Assembly: GCA_031430575.1 (NCBI GenBank)
Contig: JANPBT010000041.1
Span: forward strand, 41,667-105,666
Reading direction: 5' to 3'
DNA from: JANMDS01 sp031430575
GTDB taxonomy: Bacteria; Pseudomonadota; Gammaproteobacteria; Burkholderiales; Casimicrobiaceae
DNA length: 64,000 nucleotides
Shown: piece by piece, positions 8,167 through 17,520 of the stretch
Layout of the letters: each line of letters opens with the position of its first letter
How positions within the stretch are numbered: position 1 is the stretch's first letter
Notes under the pieces: model-generated
What the model was told of the DNA's origin: nothing
Databases searched by the model: none
Seen by the model: only the letters and a program-made list of their open reading frames with translations
Position numbers and translations under genes: made by a program

Positions 8167-8814
8167 TTAGTCCAGCTCCGCCAATATGGTGGATGTTGCA
8201 CTCACAACATCGCCCACAGCGACCCGCGGCCGGGCATCGAGCGGCAGATAGACATCAACCCGCGAGCCAAATCTGATAAAGCCATAGCGCTGCCCGCGCG
8301 TGAGCCCATCTTGCGGTTTCACATAACAAAGAATACGGCGCGCGACTAACCCCGCAATCTGGACGCAAGTGACCTCTTTGCCATCCGCGCGGCGAATATG
8401 CAGCGCGTTGCGTTCGTTTTCATCAGACGCTTTATCGAGTGCGGCATTCAAAAAACTGCCAGACTTGTACCAAGCGTCAATAATCTGCCCATCAATCGGC
8501 GAGCGATTTGAATGCACATTAAATACATTCATAAACACACTGATCTTAAGGGCTTCCCGATTTAAATACGGATCATGGGCTTTACCTACGACTACGATAC
8601 GGCCATCTGCCGGGGCGAGAATCGCATTTACCTGCGAGGGAATCACTCTGGCAGGATCACGAAAAAATTGCAGAATAAAAAAGAAAGCGGCCCAAGCGAG
8701 CAGCGCAAGAAACCCACCGCTGCTATAGCTCAGGCCTAACGCGATAGCCGCTGACAAGATGAGAAATGGCCAGCCTTCTTTGGCAATGATGGGGTGAGGG
8801 TAGTTCGTATTCAA
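8167..8814 (-). CDS. psd: phosphatidylserine decarboxylase proenzyme
   Basis: Converts phosphatidylserine to phosphatidylethanolamine with a pyruvoyl group made by self-cleavage. The 215-residue product is the short type. Two hydrophobic segments lie within residues 15-52, and the catalytic core includes FMNVFNVHSNRSP (94-106). The self-cleavage site is Gly183-Ser184 in IRFGSRVDVYLP. First gene of the psd-pssA pair. In many betaproteobacteria these genes sit beside ilvC; here they are about 2 kb from the ilv operon, separated by an esterase/AraC pair. Confidence 0.96.
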   Translation of the reverse strand: MNTNYPHPIIAKEGWPFLILSAAIALGLSYSSGGFLALLAWAAFFFILQFFRDPARVIPSQVNAILAPADGRIVVVGKAHDPYLNREALKISVFMNVFNVHSNRSPIDGQIIDAWYKSGSFLNAALDKASDENERNALHIRRADGKEVTCVQIAGLVARRILCYVKPQDGLTRGQRYGFIRFGSRVDVYLPLDARPRVAVGDVVSATSTILAELD

Positions 8815-8961
8815 AATGCGAAGCCTTGCTGCGACAGAGTTGAGGTAGGAGTGTATCGCAGGCGATTTAGGCTCATAAACGGTCGTTTTGTTTCTCCGCT
8901 ATTTTGCGCTGGGCGCTCGCGACCCAACACAAAATTGCTTCAACCGATTTTTATAGGTTTG

Positions 8962-9900
8962 CTACGTAAGCCCTGATAAAAGATCAACGAGGGCCGGCGC
9001 GCTTGAGATGAAGGGCGAGTGGCTGGCGTTAAGTGTGAGTTGTTGAAATTTAGTGTTGGGTGCGAGCGAATCGGCCTCGCCGATCATGCTGTCTTGGGCT
9101 TCGAGGGGAATGGCCCGATCTTGCGTGCAGCGGATGTAGCTGCGCGGCACGATGCCCCAATTACCAACGCTGGCTATCGTTGGCGTAGTAAACGCTTGAA
9201 TCGGTTCGTCTGGGGTGAGTAAATTCAACGTGGCATTGAATTGATCGTCGGTCAAATCACCATAAAACACACCACGGACTTTTGCGATGTACGATTTATC
9301 TGCGGCGTTGGGGTTGATCCGGGTACACGCCACCACTTCCGGGTTGGCCGCGAATATAGTAGGTACTTCTGATTTGGCAAAAACCGGCGACTGAATGTAT
9401 TGAATCGCGGTTGGAAATTTGATCGGTACAAACGCGGCGAGGTACACCATGCGTTTAATGAGCTTTGGCTCTGCTTCCGCTACAGCGGTGAGGGTGGCAC
9501 CACCCAGACTGTGCGCCACAACGATGAGTGGGCCGGAACCATCGGCTACAAGCCCACGCAACACATTTAACACCGCATCGCGATAATCGGTGAGCGTAAG
9601 GCCCGCTAGTGGCGAAATTTCCGTAGCCAAAGCGCCGGGGTTTTGCGGCTGTTGGTAAGCGGCAGGAAATTTAGCCAATGCCCCGTGTCCTGGTAAATCG
9701 ACCGCGATCGCCGGGTAGCCTTTGAGCGCGAGCAGACGGGCCGTCTCTGCCCAGCACCACGCGCCGTGCCACGCTCCATGTATCAACACAAAGGTAGGCT
9801 TCGTGCCCGTACCGCCCGCACTTGAACCACCACACGCCGCCAGCGCTGCCGCTCCTACAACGCCTGCTGATAAGTTACCCATAAACGCTCTACGCTCCAT
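8962..9900 (-). CDS. alpha/beta-hydrolase lipoprotein, esterase-like
   Basis: Exported hydrolase of 312 residues. The N-terminus MERRAFMGNLSAGVVG has a twin-arginine-like start and then a lipobox, LAAC, with Cys23; it is probably lipid-anchored. The fold motifs are HGAWHGAWCW (oxyanion region, 41-50), the nucleophile Ser131 in VVAHSLGG, and a C-terminal catalytic His in NASHSPF. It resembles EstC/salicylate-esterase-type proteins. Start 9900 follows a GGGAGA ribosome site; an upstream ATG at 9921 lacks one. It is divergent from an AraC regulator, its likely controller. Confidence 0.85.
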   Translation of the reverse strand: MERRAFMGNLSAGVVGAAALAACGGSSAGGTGTKPTFVLIHGAWHGAWCWAETARLLALKGYPAIAVDLPGHGALAKFPAAYQQPQNPGALATEISPLAGLTLTDYRDAVLNVLRGLVADGSGPLIVVAHSLGGATLTAVAEAEPKLIKRMVYLAAFVPIKFPTAIQYIQSPVFAKSEVPTIFAANPEVVACTRINPNAADKSYIAKVRGVFYGDLTDDQFNATLNLLTPDEPIQAFTTPTIASVGNWGIVPRSYIRCTQDRAIPLEAQDSMIGEADSLAPNTKFQQLTLNASHSPFISSAPALVDLLSGLT

Positions 9901-10080
9901 CAATATTCTCCCAATCATCACAATAATAAATTTTCAGCAACAGCATAGCGGTAAGTGCGACGCGAAAATCGCCGCGTTCTGCCCGGCGAGTCGCCGATTA
10001 CTGCCAACTGCCGGATTCGCCGCGCGCGGCGTATCATTGCTAAGCGCAGAGGAATAATCTGTCAAGCCAAGGGATACACC

Positions 10081-11049
10081 GTGCTCGAACATTTAACGCC
10101 CAGCTGCAGCCCACTGCGTTCGTGGTCTACCGACATCGTGCCTGCGGCGCAGCGCATGGACTATTGGGTGGGCGCGGTGTGCGAAGGGTTTTTGGAAATG
10201 GCAGTAACGAGCCCTGACAGCGCACAATTCAATTCGACCCTGACCACCGCTTCTGTCGGTGCGCTTACCTCAAGCCTCGTACGGGGTAGCGCGGCCGATG
10301 TGGTGCGCACCCGGCAAGCCATTGCGCGCAGCACTGAAAATTACTTCTATTTATTGTGCAAGCAAGAGGGTGATTGGAGCATGACTCAGGGCGAACAACG
10401 GGCGACGTTGCAGGTAGGTGATTTGGCTATTGTCGATTCCCGAGAGCGCTACGAATTTCATTTTCCAATCAGCGCAAACGTACTCTCCATCGAGCTGCCC
10501 ATCGCGTGGTTAGAGAGCTGGATCGCCCAGCCCCGTGCGTATGTTGCCCGCCCGATTCGCGCGGGCAGCGGCTGGGGCAGAGCATTGAGCGCCTTCGTGC
10601 AGCAGCTCTCACCTGAGCACGCCTGCACGAGCCCGCTACCCACTTCTCTCATCACCGATCAATTGGGTGGCCTGCTCGCGCTTACGCTAGGCGCGCACGC
10701 GCAGAGCGTACCCGTTGATTGCGCTCTGCGCGTGCGCATCCACGATGCCGTTGCAGAACGCTACGCCGAACACGGGCTTACCGTTGCACATATTGCCGGG
10801 CATTTACGCGTCTCGGAACGCACGCTGCACCGTGCGCTCTGCGCAAGCGGGGAGACGTTTGCCAATCTGCTTATCGGCGCCCGGATGAAAGCTGCGCAAC
10901 GGATGCTTAATAGCCGGCGATTCGATCGGCTTACCATCAGTGAAATTGGCCGCCGTTCGGGGTTTTCCGACAGTTCCCACTTCGCCCGGCAATGTCGACG
11001 CACGCTCGGCTTCACGCCCAATATCTTGCGCCAAAAACGGGACGCGTAA
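10081..11049 (+). CDS. AraC-family transcriptional regulator
   Basis: DNA-binding regulator of 322 residues. The N-terminal half is the AraC-like sensor domain (VPAAQRMDYWVGAVCEGF start, residues 15-200). Two helix-turn-helix motifs fill the C-terminus: LTVAHIAGHLRVSERTLHRAL and LTISEIGRRSGFSDSSHFARQ. GTG 10081 was chosen as start because AAGGGA lies just upstream and the preceding open frame (from 9955) has no family-like sequence. It is divergent from the esterase lipoprotein gene, with 180 bp between starts. The inducer is unknown. Confidence 0.88.
   Translation: MLEHLTPSCSPLRSWSTDIVPAAQRMDYWVGAVCEGFLEMAVTSPDSAQFNSTLTTASVGALTSSLVRGSAADVVRTRQAIARSTENYFYLLCKQEGDWSMTQGEQRATLQVGDLAIVDSRERYEFHFPISANVLSIELPIAWLESWIAQPRAYVARPIRAGSGWGRALSAFVQQLSPEHACTSPLPTSLITDQLGGLLALTLGAHAQSVPVDCALRVRIHDAVAERYAEHGLTVAHIAGHLRVSERTLHRALCASGETFANLLIGARMKAAQRMLNSRRFDRLTISEIGRRSGFSDSSHFARQCRRTLGFTPNILRQKRDA
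10138..10155 (-). repeat. CTGCGCCGCAG core in the AraC gene
   Basis: Exact core at 10142-10152 but flanks differ (GTGC before, CGC after). It encodes VPAAQR. It may be partly chance, since the family often has acidic or polar residues here. Confidence 0.5.
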
Positions 11050-11074
11050 AAGTGGATGCAAAGTGCAAGAAACA

Positions 11075-11113
11075 TTCAATAAAAAACCGGCATGAAGCCG
11101 GTTTTTTATTGAA
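11075..11113. terminator. bidirectional terminator between araC-like gene and ilvC
   Basis: Perfect 17-bp arms (11075-11091, 11097-11113) around a 5-nt loop, GC-rich at the apex with A6 and T6 runs outside. Confidence 0.92.
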
Positions 11114-11126
11114 CGAAATTCGATAC

Positions 11127-12143
11127 TTAATTCCGCGTTTGATCCACGAGCTTGTTTTTCTTGATCCACGGCATCATCGCGCGCAATTGCTCGCCCACGA
11201 TTTCAATGCTGTGCTGCTGGGTGATGCGACGGCGCGAAAGCAACGTTGGCGCGCCCGCACGATTTTCCAAAATGAAGCTCTTGGCATATTCGCCTTCCTG
11301 AATGTCTTTCAAGCATTGCTTCATTGCAGCTTTCGCTTCTGGGCCTATGACTTTCGGGCCGGTCACATATTCGCCGTATTCCGCATTGTTAGAAATCGAG
11401 TAATTCATGTTGGCGATACCGCCTTCATAGATCAGATCGACGATGAGCTTTAACTCATGCAAGCACTCGAAATACGCCATCTCAGGCGCGTAACCGGCTT
11501 CCACCAACGTTTCGTAACCCGCTTTGATGAGCTCTACAGCGCCACCGCACAAAACCGCTTGTTCGCCGAACAAATCGGTCTCAGTTTCTTCGCGGAAATT
11601 GGTCTCGATAATACCGGCGCGACCGCCACCATTTGCAGAAGCATAGGAAAGCGCCAAATCGCGCGCTTTGCCGCTTTTATCCGCATGCACCGCCACTAAG
11701 TGGGGCACGCCACCACCTTGCGCGTACGTGCTGCGCACGGTATGGCCAGGCGCTTTTGGAGCGACCATCCAAACGTCTAAGTCTTCGCGCGGCACGACTT
11801 GACCGTAATGCACGTTAAAGCCGTGCGCGAAGGCCAATGATGCGCCCTTCTTGATGTTTGGTGCGATGTCGTGGGTGTAGACAGCAGCGATCTGCTCGTC
11901 TGGCAACAGCATCATGACGACATCGGCAGTCTTCACCGCTTCCGAGACTTCCGCCACGTTTAAACCTGCGTTCTTGGCTTTGTCCCACGAAGGGCCGCCT
12001 TTGCGAACGCCAACGGTCACTTTGCAACCGCTGTCGTTCAAGTTTTGCGCATGCGCATGACCTTGTGAGCCGTAGCCCACGATGGTGACGCTCTTACCTT
12101 TAATCAGGCTTAAGTCGCAATCTTTATCGTAAAAAACTTTCAT
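11127..12143 (-). CDS. ilvC: ketol-acid reductoisomerase (NADP+)
   Basis: Second enzyme of valine/isoleucine synthesis: isomerises and reduces acetolactate or acetohydroxybutyrate using Mg2+ and NADPH. The 338-residue product is the short class I form. Visible features are the Rossmann glycine motif GYGSQGHAHAQNL (near 24-36), the LLPDEQ and PKAPGHTVR segments, and the metal-binding helix ETDLFGEQAVLCGG. It lies about 95 bp after ilvH in the ilvB-ilvH-ilvC order. One repeat copy sits in that gap. Confidence 0.98.
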   Translation of the reverse strand: MKVFYDKDCDLSLIKGKSVTIVGYGSQGHAHAQNLNDSGCKVTVGVRKGGPSWDKAKNAGLNVAEVSEAVKTADVVMMLLPDEQIAAVYTHDIAPNIKKGASLAFAHGFNVHYGQVVPREDLDVWMVAPKAPGHTVRSTYAQGGGVPHLVAVHADKSGKARDLALSYASANGGGRAGIIETNFREETETDLFGEQAVLCGGAVELIKAGYETLVEAGYAPEMAYFECLHELKLIVDLIYEGGIANMNYSISNNAEYGEYVTGPKVIGPEAKAAMKQCLKDIQEGEYAKSFILENRAGAPTLLSRRRITQQHSIEIVGEQLRAMMPWIKKNKLVDQTRN

Positions 12144-12179
12144 GGTTTCTCTAATCTAAAAAAGTAAAAAATTCTTCAA

Positions 12180-12197
12180 ATACCTGCGGCGCAGATT
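12180..12197 (-). repeat. CTGCGCCGCAG motif, reverse copy
   Basis: Exact core at 12184-12194 between ilvH and ilvC, 45 bp past the ilvH stop. Confidence 0.9.
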
Positions 12198-12238
12198 AGC
12201 CTATTTTTGGCTGGAATCACCGCAAATACACCCCAAAT

Positions 12239-12730
12239 TCAAACCCGCAAAATCCGTTCGCCACGACCAATTCCACTCGCACCGGTGCGCACTGTTTCCA
12301 AAATCGTTTCGCGATCAATGGCTTGCAAAAACGCATCGAGTTTGTCGGTGGTGCCGGTGAGCTCAATCGTGTAGCTCTTATCGGTCACGTCCAAAATCCG
12401 GCCGCGGAAAATATCGGCCATGCGCTTCATTTCATCGCGGTCTTTACCGGCTGCGCGCACTTTCACCAACATCAATTCGCGCTCGATATGATTGCCATCG
12501 GTGATATCGACCACCTTAATCACTTCAATCAATTTATTCAATTGCTTGGTGATTTGCTCGATCACGTCGTCACCGCCGTGGGTGGTGATCGTCATGCGGC
12601 TCATGGTTTCGTCTTCAGTTGGCGCGACCACGAGCGAATCAATGTTATAGCCGCGCGCTGAAAATAATCCCACCACCCGCGAGAGCGCGCCCGGTTCGTT
12701 TTCTAAGAGCACTGAGAGGATATGGCGCAT
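12239..12730 (-). CDS. ilvH: acetolactate synthase small (regulatory) subunit
   Basis: Regulatory subunit that binds valine and activates the catalytic subunit; 163 residues. The N-terminal ACT domain is clear: MRHILSVLLENEPGALSRVVGLFSARGYNIDSL. The C-terminal domain follows from about residue 80. It starts one base after the ilvB stop, so the two subunits are tightly coupled in expression. Confidence 0.97.
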   Translation of the reverse strand: MRHILSVLLENEPGALSRVVGLFSARGYNIDSLVVAPTEDETMSRMTITTHGGDDVIEQITKQLNKLIEVIKVVDITDGNHIERELMLVKVRAAGKDRDEMKRMADIFRGRILDVTDKSYTIELTGTTDKLDAFLQAIDRETILETVRTGASGIGRGERILRV

Positions 12731-12731
12731 G

Positions 12732-14444
12732 TTAAAGATCCTCCGCCAAAATCATCTCGGTTAGCCCTTTGCCGCCGGGGATCATTGGGAATACGCTTTC
12801 TTCTTGATCGGTAATGAAATCAAGGAAGAAAAGTTTTTCTTTTTGCTTAAAGGCTTCGCGCAGAGCGCCTTCTACATCGCTTGGCTTTTCAATTTTCATG
12901 CCGTGATGGCCGTAGGCCTCAGCAAGCTTTACAAAATCTGGCAGCGCGTCCATATAGCTCTCGGCGTAGCGATTGCCATAGAAAAATTTCTGCCATTGCC
13001 GCACCATACCGAGCGAGCGGTTATTCAGATTAATAATTTTTACTGGCACATGATATTGCTTGCAAGTCGAGAGCTCTTGCAAACACATCTGAATACTGCC
13101 CTCGCCGGTAACGCATGCGACTTGCGCGTCGGGGTGGGAGAGCTGAACGCCCATTGCGTAGGGCAAGCCCACACCCATCGTGCCCAGCCCACCGGAATTG
13201 ATCCAGCGCCGTGGCTTATCGAATTTATAGTATTGCGCGGCCCACATTTGATGCTGGCCGACGTCAGACGTAATAAACGCGTCGCCGCCCGTGATTTCCC
13301 AGAGTTTCTCGATCACGAATTGCGGTTTGATAATGGTGTCGCTATTTTTATAGGCCAAGCTCTTTTTTGATTGCCAGCCTTTAATCGTCGTCCACCAGGC
13401 TTTAAGCGCAGCGGGGTCTGTGCGCTCGGTGCTGGTCTCAATCATCTTGGTCATTTCATCGAGCACATCGGCGACGTAGCCGACGATGGGCACATCGACT
13501 TTAACGCGCTTTGAAATCGACGATGGATCAATATCAACGTGAATAATCTTGCGACCCTCGCGGAAGAAATGCGCCGGATTGCCGATCACACGATCATCAA
13601 AGCGCGCGCCGATGGCAATCAACACATCGCAATCTTGCATCGCTTGATTGGCTTCATAAGTGCCGTGCATGCCGAGCATGCCCACGAATTGCGGATCGGA
13701 AGCCGGAAAGCCGCCCAAGCCCATCAACGTATTCGTACACGGAAAGCCGAGTAGGCGCACAAATTTTGTGAGCTGCGGAGCCGCGTTGCCGAGAATGACG
13801 CCGCCACCGGCGTAGATCATCGGCCGCTTTGCACCCAAGAGCAATTGCACCGCCTTTTTAATCTGACCTTGGTGGGCTTTAATCACTGGGTTATACGAGC
13901 GCATCTCAACGCTTTTTGGGTAGTGATACTCGCAGGTCGCCGCAGTGACGTCTTTTGGAATATCAACGAGCACGGGGCCTGGGCGGCCGGATGCTGCGAT
14001 GTAAAACGCCTTTTTGATCGTCGCAGCCAAATCCTTCACGTCTTTAACGAGAAAGTTATGCTTCACGCACGGGCGCGTAATCCCAACGGTATCGCATTCT
14101 TGAAAGGCATCTTGGCCAATCGCGTGCGTGGGCACTTGCCCAGAGATGATGACCATTGGGATGGAGTCAAGGTGCGCAGTCGCAATGCCGGTCACCGCGT
14201 TGGTCACACCAGGCCCTGAGGTGACCAAGCAAACGCCAACCTTGGTGGTATTGCAACGGGAATAAGCATCGGCCGCATGCACCGCGCCTTGTTCGTGGCG
14301 CACCAATACGTGCTTGACTTTGTCTTGCTTTGAAAATTCATCGTAAATATTTAGCACAGCCCCGCCGGGGTAGCCAAACACATATTCAACGCCTTCGTCG
14401 GCGAGGGCGCGCAGAACGATTTCCGCGCCGGTGAGTTGCGTCAT
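12732..14444 (-). CDS. ilvB: acetolactate synthase large (catalytic) subunit
   Basis: Thiamine-diphosphate enzyme condensing pyruvate with pyruvate or 2-ketobutyrate, the first common step of branched-chain amino acid synthesis. The 570-residue product has the N-terminal TPP-binding glutamate region (EGVEYVFGYPGGAVL), the central FAD/rhodanese-like domain, and the C-terminal TPP/Mg motif GEGSIQMCLQELSTCKQYHVPVKIINLNN near 440-470. A CAAGGA site precedes the ATG. I found no convincing leader peptide with a run of Ile/Val/Leu codons upstream, so attenuation is not supported. Confidence 0.98.
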   Translation of the reverse strand: MTQLTGAEIVLRALADEGVEYVFGYPGGAVLNIYDEFSKQDKVKHVLVRHEQGAVHAADAYSRCNTTKVGVCLVTSGPGVTNAVTGIATAHLDSIPMVIISGQVPTHAIGQDAFQECDTVGITRPCVKHNFLVKDVKDLAATIKKAFYIAASGRPGPVLVDIPKDVTAATCEYHYPKSVEMRSYNPVIKAHQGQIKKAVQLLLGAKRPMIYAGGGVILGNAAPQLTKFVRLLGFPCTNTLMGLGGFPASDPQFVGMLGMHGTYEANQAMQDCDVLIAIGARFDDRVIGNPAHFFREGRKIIHVDIDPSSISKRVKVDVPIVGYVADVLDEMTKMIETSTERTDPAALKAWWTTIKGWQSKKSLAYKNSDTIIKPQFVIEKLWEITGGDAFITSDVGQHQMWAAQYYKFDKPRRWINSGGLGTMGVGLPYAMGVQLSHPDAQVACVTGEGSIQMCLQELSTCKQYHVPVKIINLNNRSLGMVRQWQKFFYGNRYAESYMDALPDFVKLAEAYGHHGMKIEKPSDVEGALREAFKQKEKLFFLDFITDQEESVFPMIPGGKGLTEMILAEDL

Positions 14445-14803
14445 TTCGAGTGTTCCTTGAGATAAGTTAAGAACTCAAGCGTGGGTAACGCCAAGAGCCC
14501 TCAAGGCTTTACAACTGGATACTCCGCTGCATCTTGCGTCGTGCTCTGGTGGGTTTACTGCTTGTAGCATCCGCCCAAACCAAAGTCGCCTTGCCATGAC
14601 AAATGCCACGTAAACGGCGCACCGCACATCGGAAACCGAAGGATACCGAAAATGCTGCGGCGCGTCAAACTTATGGCGTTTCGTGGATAAATCTCATACC
14701 TGCGGCGCAGATTTGATCGTTTTTGATCGCTATATGCATCAAAAAGGACAAGAAACACGCAAATCTGCGCCGCAGGTATTGAAGCTTAGGGCAAATTTTC
14801 GGC
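14445..14803. other. intergenic region upstream of ilvB
   Basis: About 360 bp without a credible gene. It holds one inverted repeat pair (14696-14779). A 67-codon minus-strand frame at 14555-14758 contains a repeat copy and looks non-coding. Confidence 0.6.
14696..14779. repeat. inverted pair of CTGCGCCGCAG motifs, 54-bp spacer
   Basis: Reverse copy (core 14700-14710) and forward copy (core 14765-14775). The spacer is longer than in the other pairs. The second copy lies 29 bp past the malonyl-CoA decarboxylase stop, so it could end that transcript. Confidence 0.8.
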
Positions 14804-16111
14804 CTATAAGTCCTTAACCACCCCCCGCGCAAAAACCACTTTTCCGGCCACAAACGATTTACGTTGATCTTCGACCTTATCGAGGTCATAGAGATAATTC
14901 ACCATGGTGCCTGCCGATTGCTTAATCCCAGTTGCAGCGAGGTTGGCGTGAACGTTGATCCGCTCTAGCCGCGCACCATTGTCGAGATGAAATCGGGCAA
15001 CGGGATCGCCATTTTCTTTGCGCGCACTATAGATCAGATAAGCTGCAGCAAGCGCCGAAAGTGATGCGGCCTCTGCCTTGCCAAGGGCACTCACGCGCTC
15101 TGCTTGCCCGAGCCCTTCGAGCTGATCACCGAATGAGTTTTGCAACGTCGCCACATGCGCTTCGCATCGACGCTGCATTTGCGTGGGCATGCCAAACCAG
15201 TCGCCGCCATTTGCGGCATCAACGAGCCACCGCCGCAATGTCGGGATCGGTGAGAGCGTACAAAATTTCTTAATTTGCGGCATCTCATCTTGCAGCGCTT
15301 GGGCAACCCGCTTGATGAGGAAGTTTCCGAGAGAAACACCGCGTAGACCCGGCTCGCAATTGCTAATCGAGTAAAAAACAGCAACCTTGAATGATTTTTC
15401 TGCACCCACGACAGCCCGTTTATCGAGCAGCGGCGCGATTTCACTGGGCATTTCGGCCAATAGCGCGACTTCGACAAAGATGAGTGGCGTGCCAGCCAAT
15501 TGCGGATGAAAAAAAGCAAAGCATCGACGATCAGGCTGCAACCTGCGGCGCAGATCATCCCAGCCGTCAATGGCATGCACGGCTTCGTGCTGGATGACTT
15601 GCTCCAAGACATGCGCTTGTGAATTCCAATTTACGGTGCGCATTTCCAGAAAGCCTGGGCTAAACCACGACGAAAATAAGTGAAATAAATCAGCTTCCAC
15701 CGCGGCCCATCGGCGCTGATCGGATTTGCTTTCGAGCAGTCTACGGCGAAGTCGTACGAGTGTACGCGTGCCATCTGGCGCGCGATTGATACGCCGAAAA
15801 AGCTCTTGGCGCTGTGGCTCTGCCACGCGCATGAGATGTACTAAATTTTGGGCGTTTGTGTCTTCTTTGTAGCGCAGCGCAGCTTCGAGTACATCATCGG
15901 GCGACGGGTTAAATTCCTTTGCGAGCACGTCGAAAAAATGGGGCAACGATGTCGCGTCAAGCGCCTCGATTTCCCGTACGACGTTGCGCGCAACCGCGAA
16001 GCTATTTGCTTCCGCAGGCTCACTGAGCAGTCGCCGACAAATTGCGATGAGTTTGCCAACATGGCGTTTGGCGACGATGGTATGCGCGTGATCGCGAAGT
16101 TGTTCGAGCAT
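14804..16111 (-). CDS. malonyl-CoA decarboxylase
   Basis: Converts malonyl-CoA to acetyl-CoA and CO2. The 435-residue protein aligns by eye with the MCD family: an N-terminal helical part (to about 130), then the catalytic GNAT-like domain with HEAVHAIDGWDDLRRRL, FVEVALLAEMP, CEPGLRGVSLGNFLIKRV and FCTLSPIPTLRRWL. ATG 16111 is the first start after an in-frame stop. A repeat copy in the coding sequence makes the LRRRL segment. The neighbouring MFS gene ends 95 bp before this start, suggesting a joint role, perhaps in malonate or related acid use; this is inference. Confidence 0.9.
   Translation of the reverse strand: MLEQLRDHAHTIVAKRHVGKLIAICRRLLSEPAEANSFAVARNVVREIEALDATSLPHFFDVLAKEFNPSPDDVLEAALRYKEDTNAQNLVHLMRVAEPQRQELFRRINRAPDGTRTLVRLRRRLLESKSDQRRWAAVEADLFHLFSSWFSPGFLEMRTVNWNSQAHVLEQVIQHEAVHAIDGWDDLRRRLQPDRRCFAFFHPQLAGTPLIFVEVALLAEMPSEIAPLLDKRAVVGAEKSFKVAVFYSISNCEPGLRGVSLGNFLIKRVAQALQDEMPQIKKFCTLSPIPTLRRWLVDAANGGDWFGMPTQMQRRCEAHVATLQNSFGDQLEGLGQAERVSALGKAEAASLSALAAAYLIYSARKENGDPVARFHLDNGARLERINVHANLAATGIKQSAGTMVNYLYDLDKVEDQRKSFVAGKVVFARGVVKDL
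15539..15556 (-). repeat. CTGCGCCGCAG motif inside malonyl-CoA decarboxylase
   Basis: Exact core at 15543-15553 read as D-L-R-R-R-L. It is the only coding copy seen in this frame; the GTAT flank is GTTG here. Confidence 0.85.
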
Positions 16112-16187
16112 TTGTCGCGGGGAATTGTCGTTAGATGCATTTAATGTACGCTGAAGTCGGGATCAAAATCGCAAAGTGGTATCAACA

Positions 16188-16205
16188 AATCTGCGCCGCA
16201 GAGTC
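16188..16205 (+). repeat. CTGCGCCGCAG motif, forward copy, 3' flank lost
   Basis: Exact core at 16191-16201 with an AAAT flank but AGTC instead of GTAT. It ends 6 bp from the MFS stop codon. Confidence 0.8.
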
Positions 16206-16206
16206 G

Positions 16207-17415
16207 CTATTGCATTTTTGGATCGGTATCAGGCAAAAAACAAACGGCGACTGCCGTCAACGCTGCGATGGCGGTCATTGTCGCGATGAGGGTTGGAAAA
16301 CCTGCAGCTTTCACAAACGGGCCGAGCGCCCAGACCGCGATCGACGAGATACCAAACGACACCCCAATCCGCAAACCTGAAACGCGCGAGCGCATCGAGT
16401 CATCAACAAAGCGGGCGATGATGGCATCGGTAAACGGAATCGCACCAAAAACGAAAACCATGTAGCCCATCGCTGCTACGAAAAACCACATCTCCTGCGC
16501 ATAAATTGCTAACCCGAAACAGATCACTTGCATCATCACGATCGGCAAAAAAACGCGCTTGATCGGATACCGATCAATGAGTCGGCCCACAATAATCTGG
16601 GCAAACGACGCAACGGTATAAATCGCTGCGAGCACAACCCCCAATAACGCTGGGTCTTGGGCAACGCGGGCAACCCGATCCCGCAATATTTCGCCGTTCC
16701 CGTTGGTGGTGAAATTAAACACCAAGCTCGACAGTGTTGTCGTACACATCAAAACCGCAAAGACGCGAATAACCGTCGCCCGATCCAATTGCAGTACGGC
16801 TACTTTTTTCTTTTTTGACGGTGCGCTCACTTCTTTAGGCACGAGCATGGCAAACGCAATGCCCAGCACAAAGCAGACTACCCCGGGCACCACAAACGCA
16901 GTGCGCCAGCCCATGTGTTTTACAAAAAAACCTGTGAGTAGCGCAGCAACAGCAATCCCTAAATTTCCCGCTAAACCGTTGACGCCAATCGTCGCTCCTG
17001 GCGTGGTCGTATGCTGAAGCAGCATCGGGATTCCGACCGGATGATAGATGGCGCTAAACGCACCCATTAGCGTCAGTGCAGCCGCAATTTGTAAGGGCGA
17101 TTGCGATGCAGCAACGAGCAGCATCGACCCACTCATACCAAAGAAAAAAACCAACATCATCGCGCGCCGCCCCCAAAGATCACCGTAGCGACCGGCTGGA
17201 ATGGATGCGATGCCAAAAAAAAGAAATGCCCCCGCGGCGTAAGGCATCATGTCTTCCCAGCGACCGATTCCAAACTCGTTGGCGATCGCGCCAACCGCCG
17301 TCGCAAAAATCAGAAGCGCCAAGTGATCGATGGCGTGCGCGAGATACAGTAATTGACGGGTCAGCATTGCAAAATTGTCCCACACGTCACCCGATACCTG
17401 CGGCGCAGATTTCAT
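16207..17415 (-). CDS. major facilitator superfamily transporter
   Basis: Inner-membrane secondary carrier of 402 residues with about 12 hydrophobic segments. The loop 2-3 signature is GRYGDLWGRRAMM near residue 80, and a charged central loop (SAPSKKKKVAVLQ) splits the two six-helix halves. The first residues, MKSAPQVSG, are encoded by a repeat copy. Since TM1 begins after Met17 (MLTRQLLYLAHAIDH), the true start may be 17367, with the repeat in the leader. The substrate is unknown; the neighbour is malonyl-CoA decarboxylase. Confidence 0.85.
   Translation of the reverse strand: MKSAPQVSGDVWDNFAMLTRQLLYLAHAIDHLALLIFATAVGAIANEFGIGRWEDMMPYAAGAFLFFGIASIPAGRYGDLWGRRAMMLVFFFGMSGSMLLVAASQSPLQIAAALTLMGAFSAIYHPVGIPMLLQHTTTPGATIGVNGLAGNLGIAVAALLTGFFVKHMGWRTAFVVPGVVCFVLGIAFAMLVPKEVSAPSKKKKVAVLQLDRATVIRVFAVLMCTTTLSSLVFNFTTNGNGEILRDRVARVAQDPALLGVVLAAIYTVASFAQIIVGRLIDRYPIKRVFLPIVMMQVICFGLAIYAQEMWFFVAAMGYMVFVFGAIPFTDAIIARFVDDSMRSRVSGLRIGVSFGISSIAVWALGPFVKAAGFPTLIATMTAIAALTAVAVCFLPDTDPKMQ
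17394..17411 (-). repeat. CTGCGCCGCAG motif at the MFS start
   Basis: Exact core at 17398-17408, overlapping the annotated N-terminus (K-S-A-P-Q-V) or lying in the leader if translation starts at 17367. Confidence 0.88.
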
Positions 17416-17520
17416 TGCCTGTCTCGATTTGGCGACCGGTCAACCCTCATCCTTTGGCGAACTAATCCGAGATTACTCAGTCACATTCAGATCGTACAAC
17501 GCTAACTTTAAGGGGGTCAC

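Noticed and set aside
14555..14758. Possible leader peptide for ilvB attenuation
   Set aside because: No cluster of Ile, Val or Leu codons and no terminator/antiterminator pair could be found near it.
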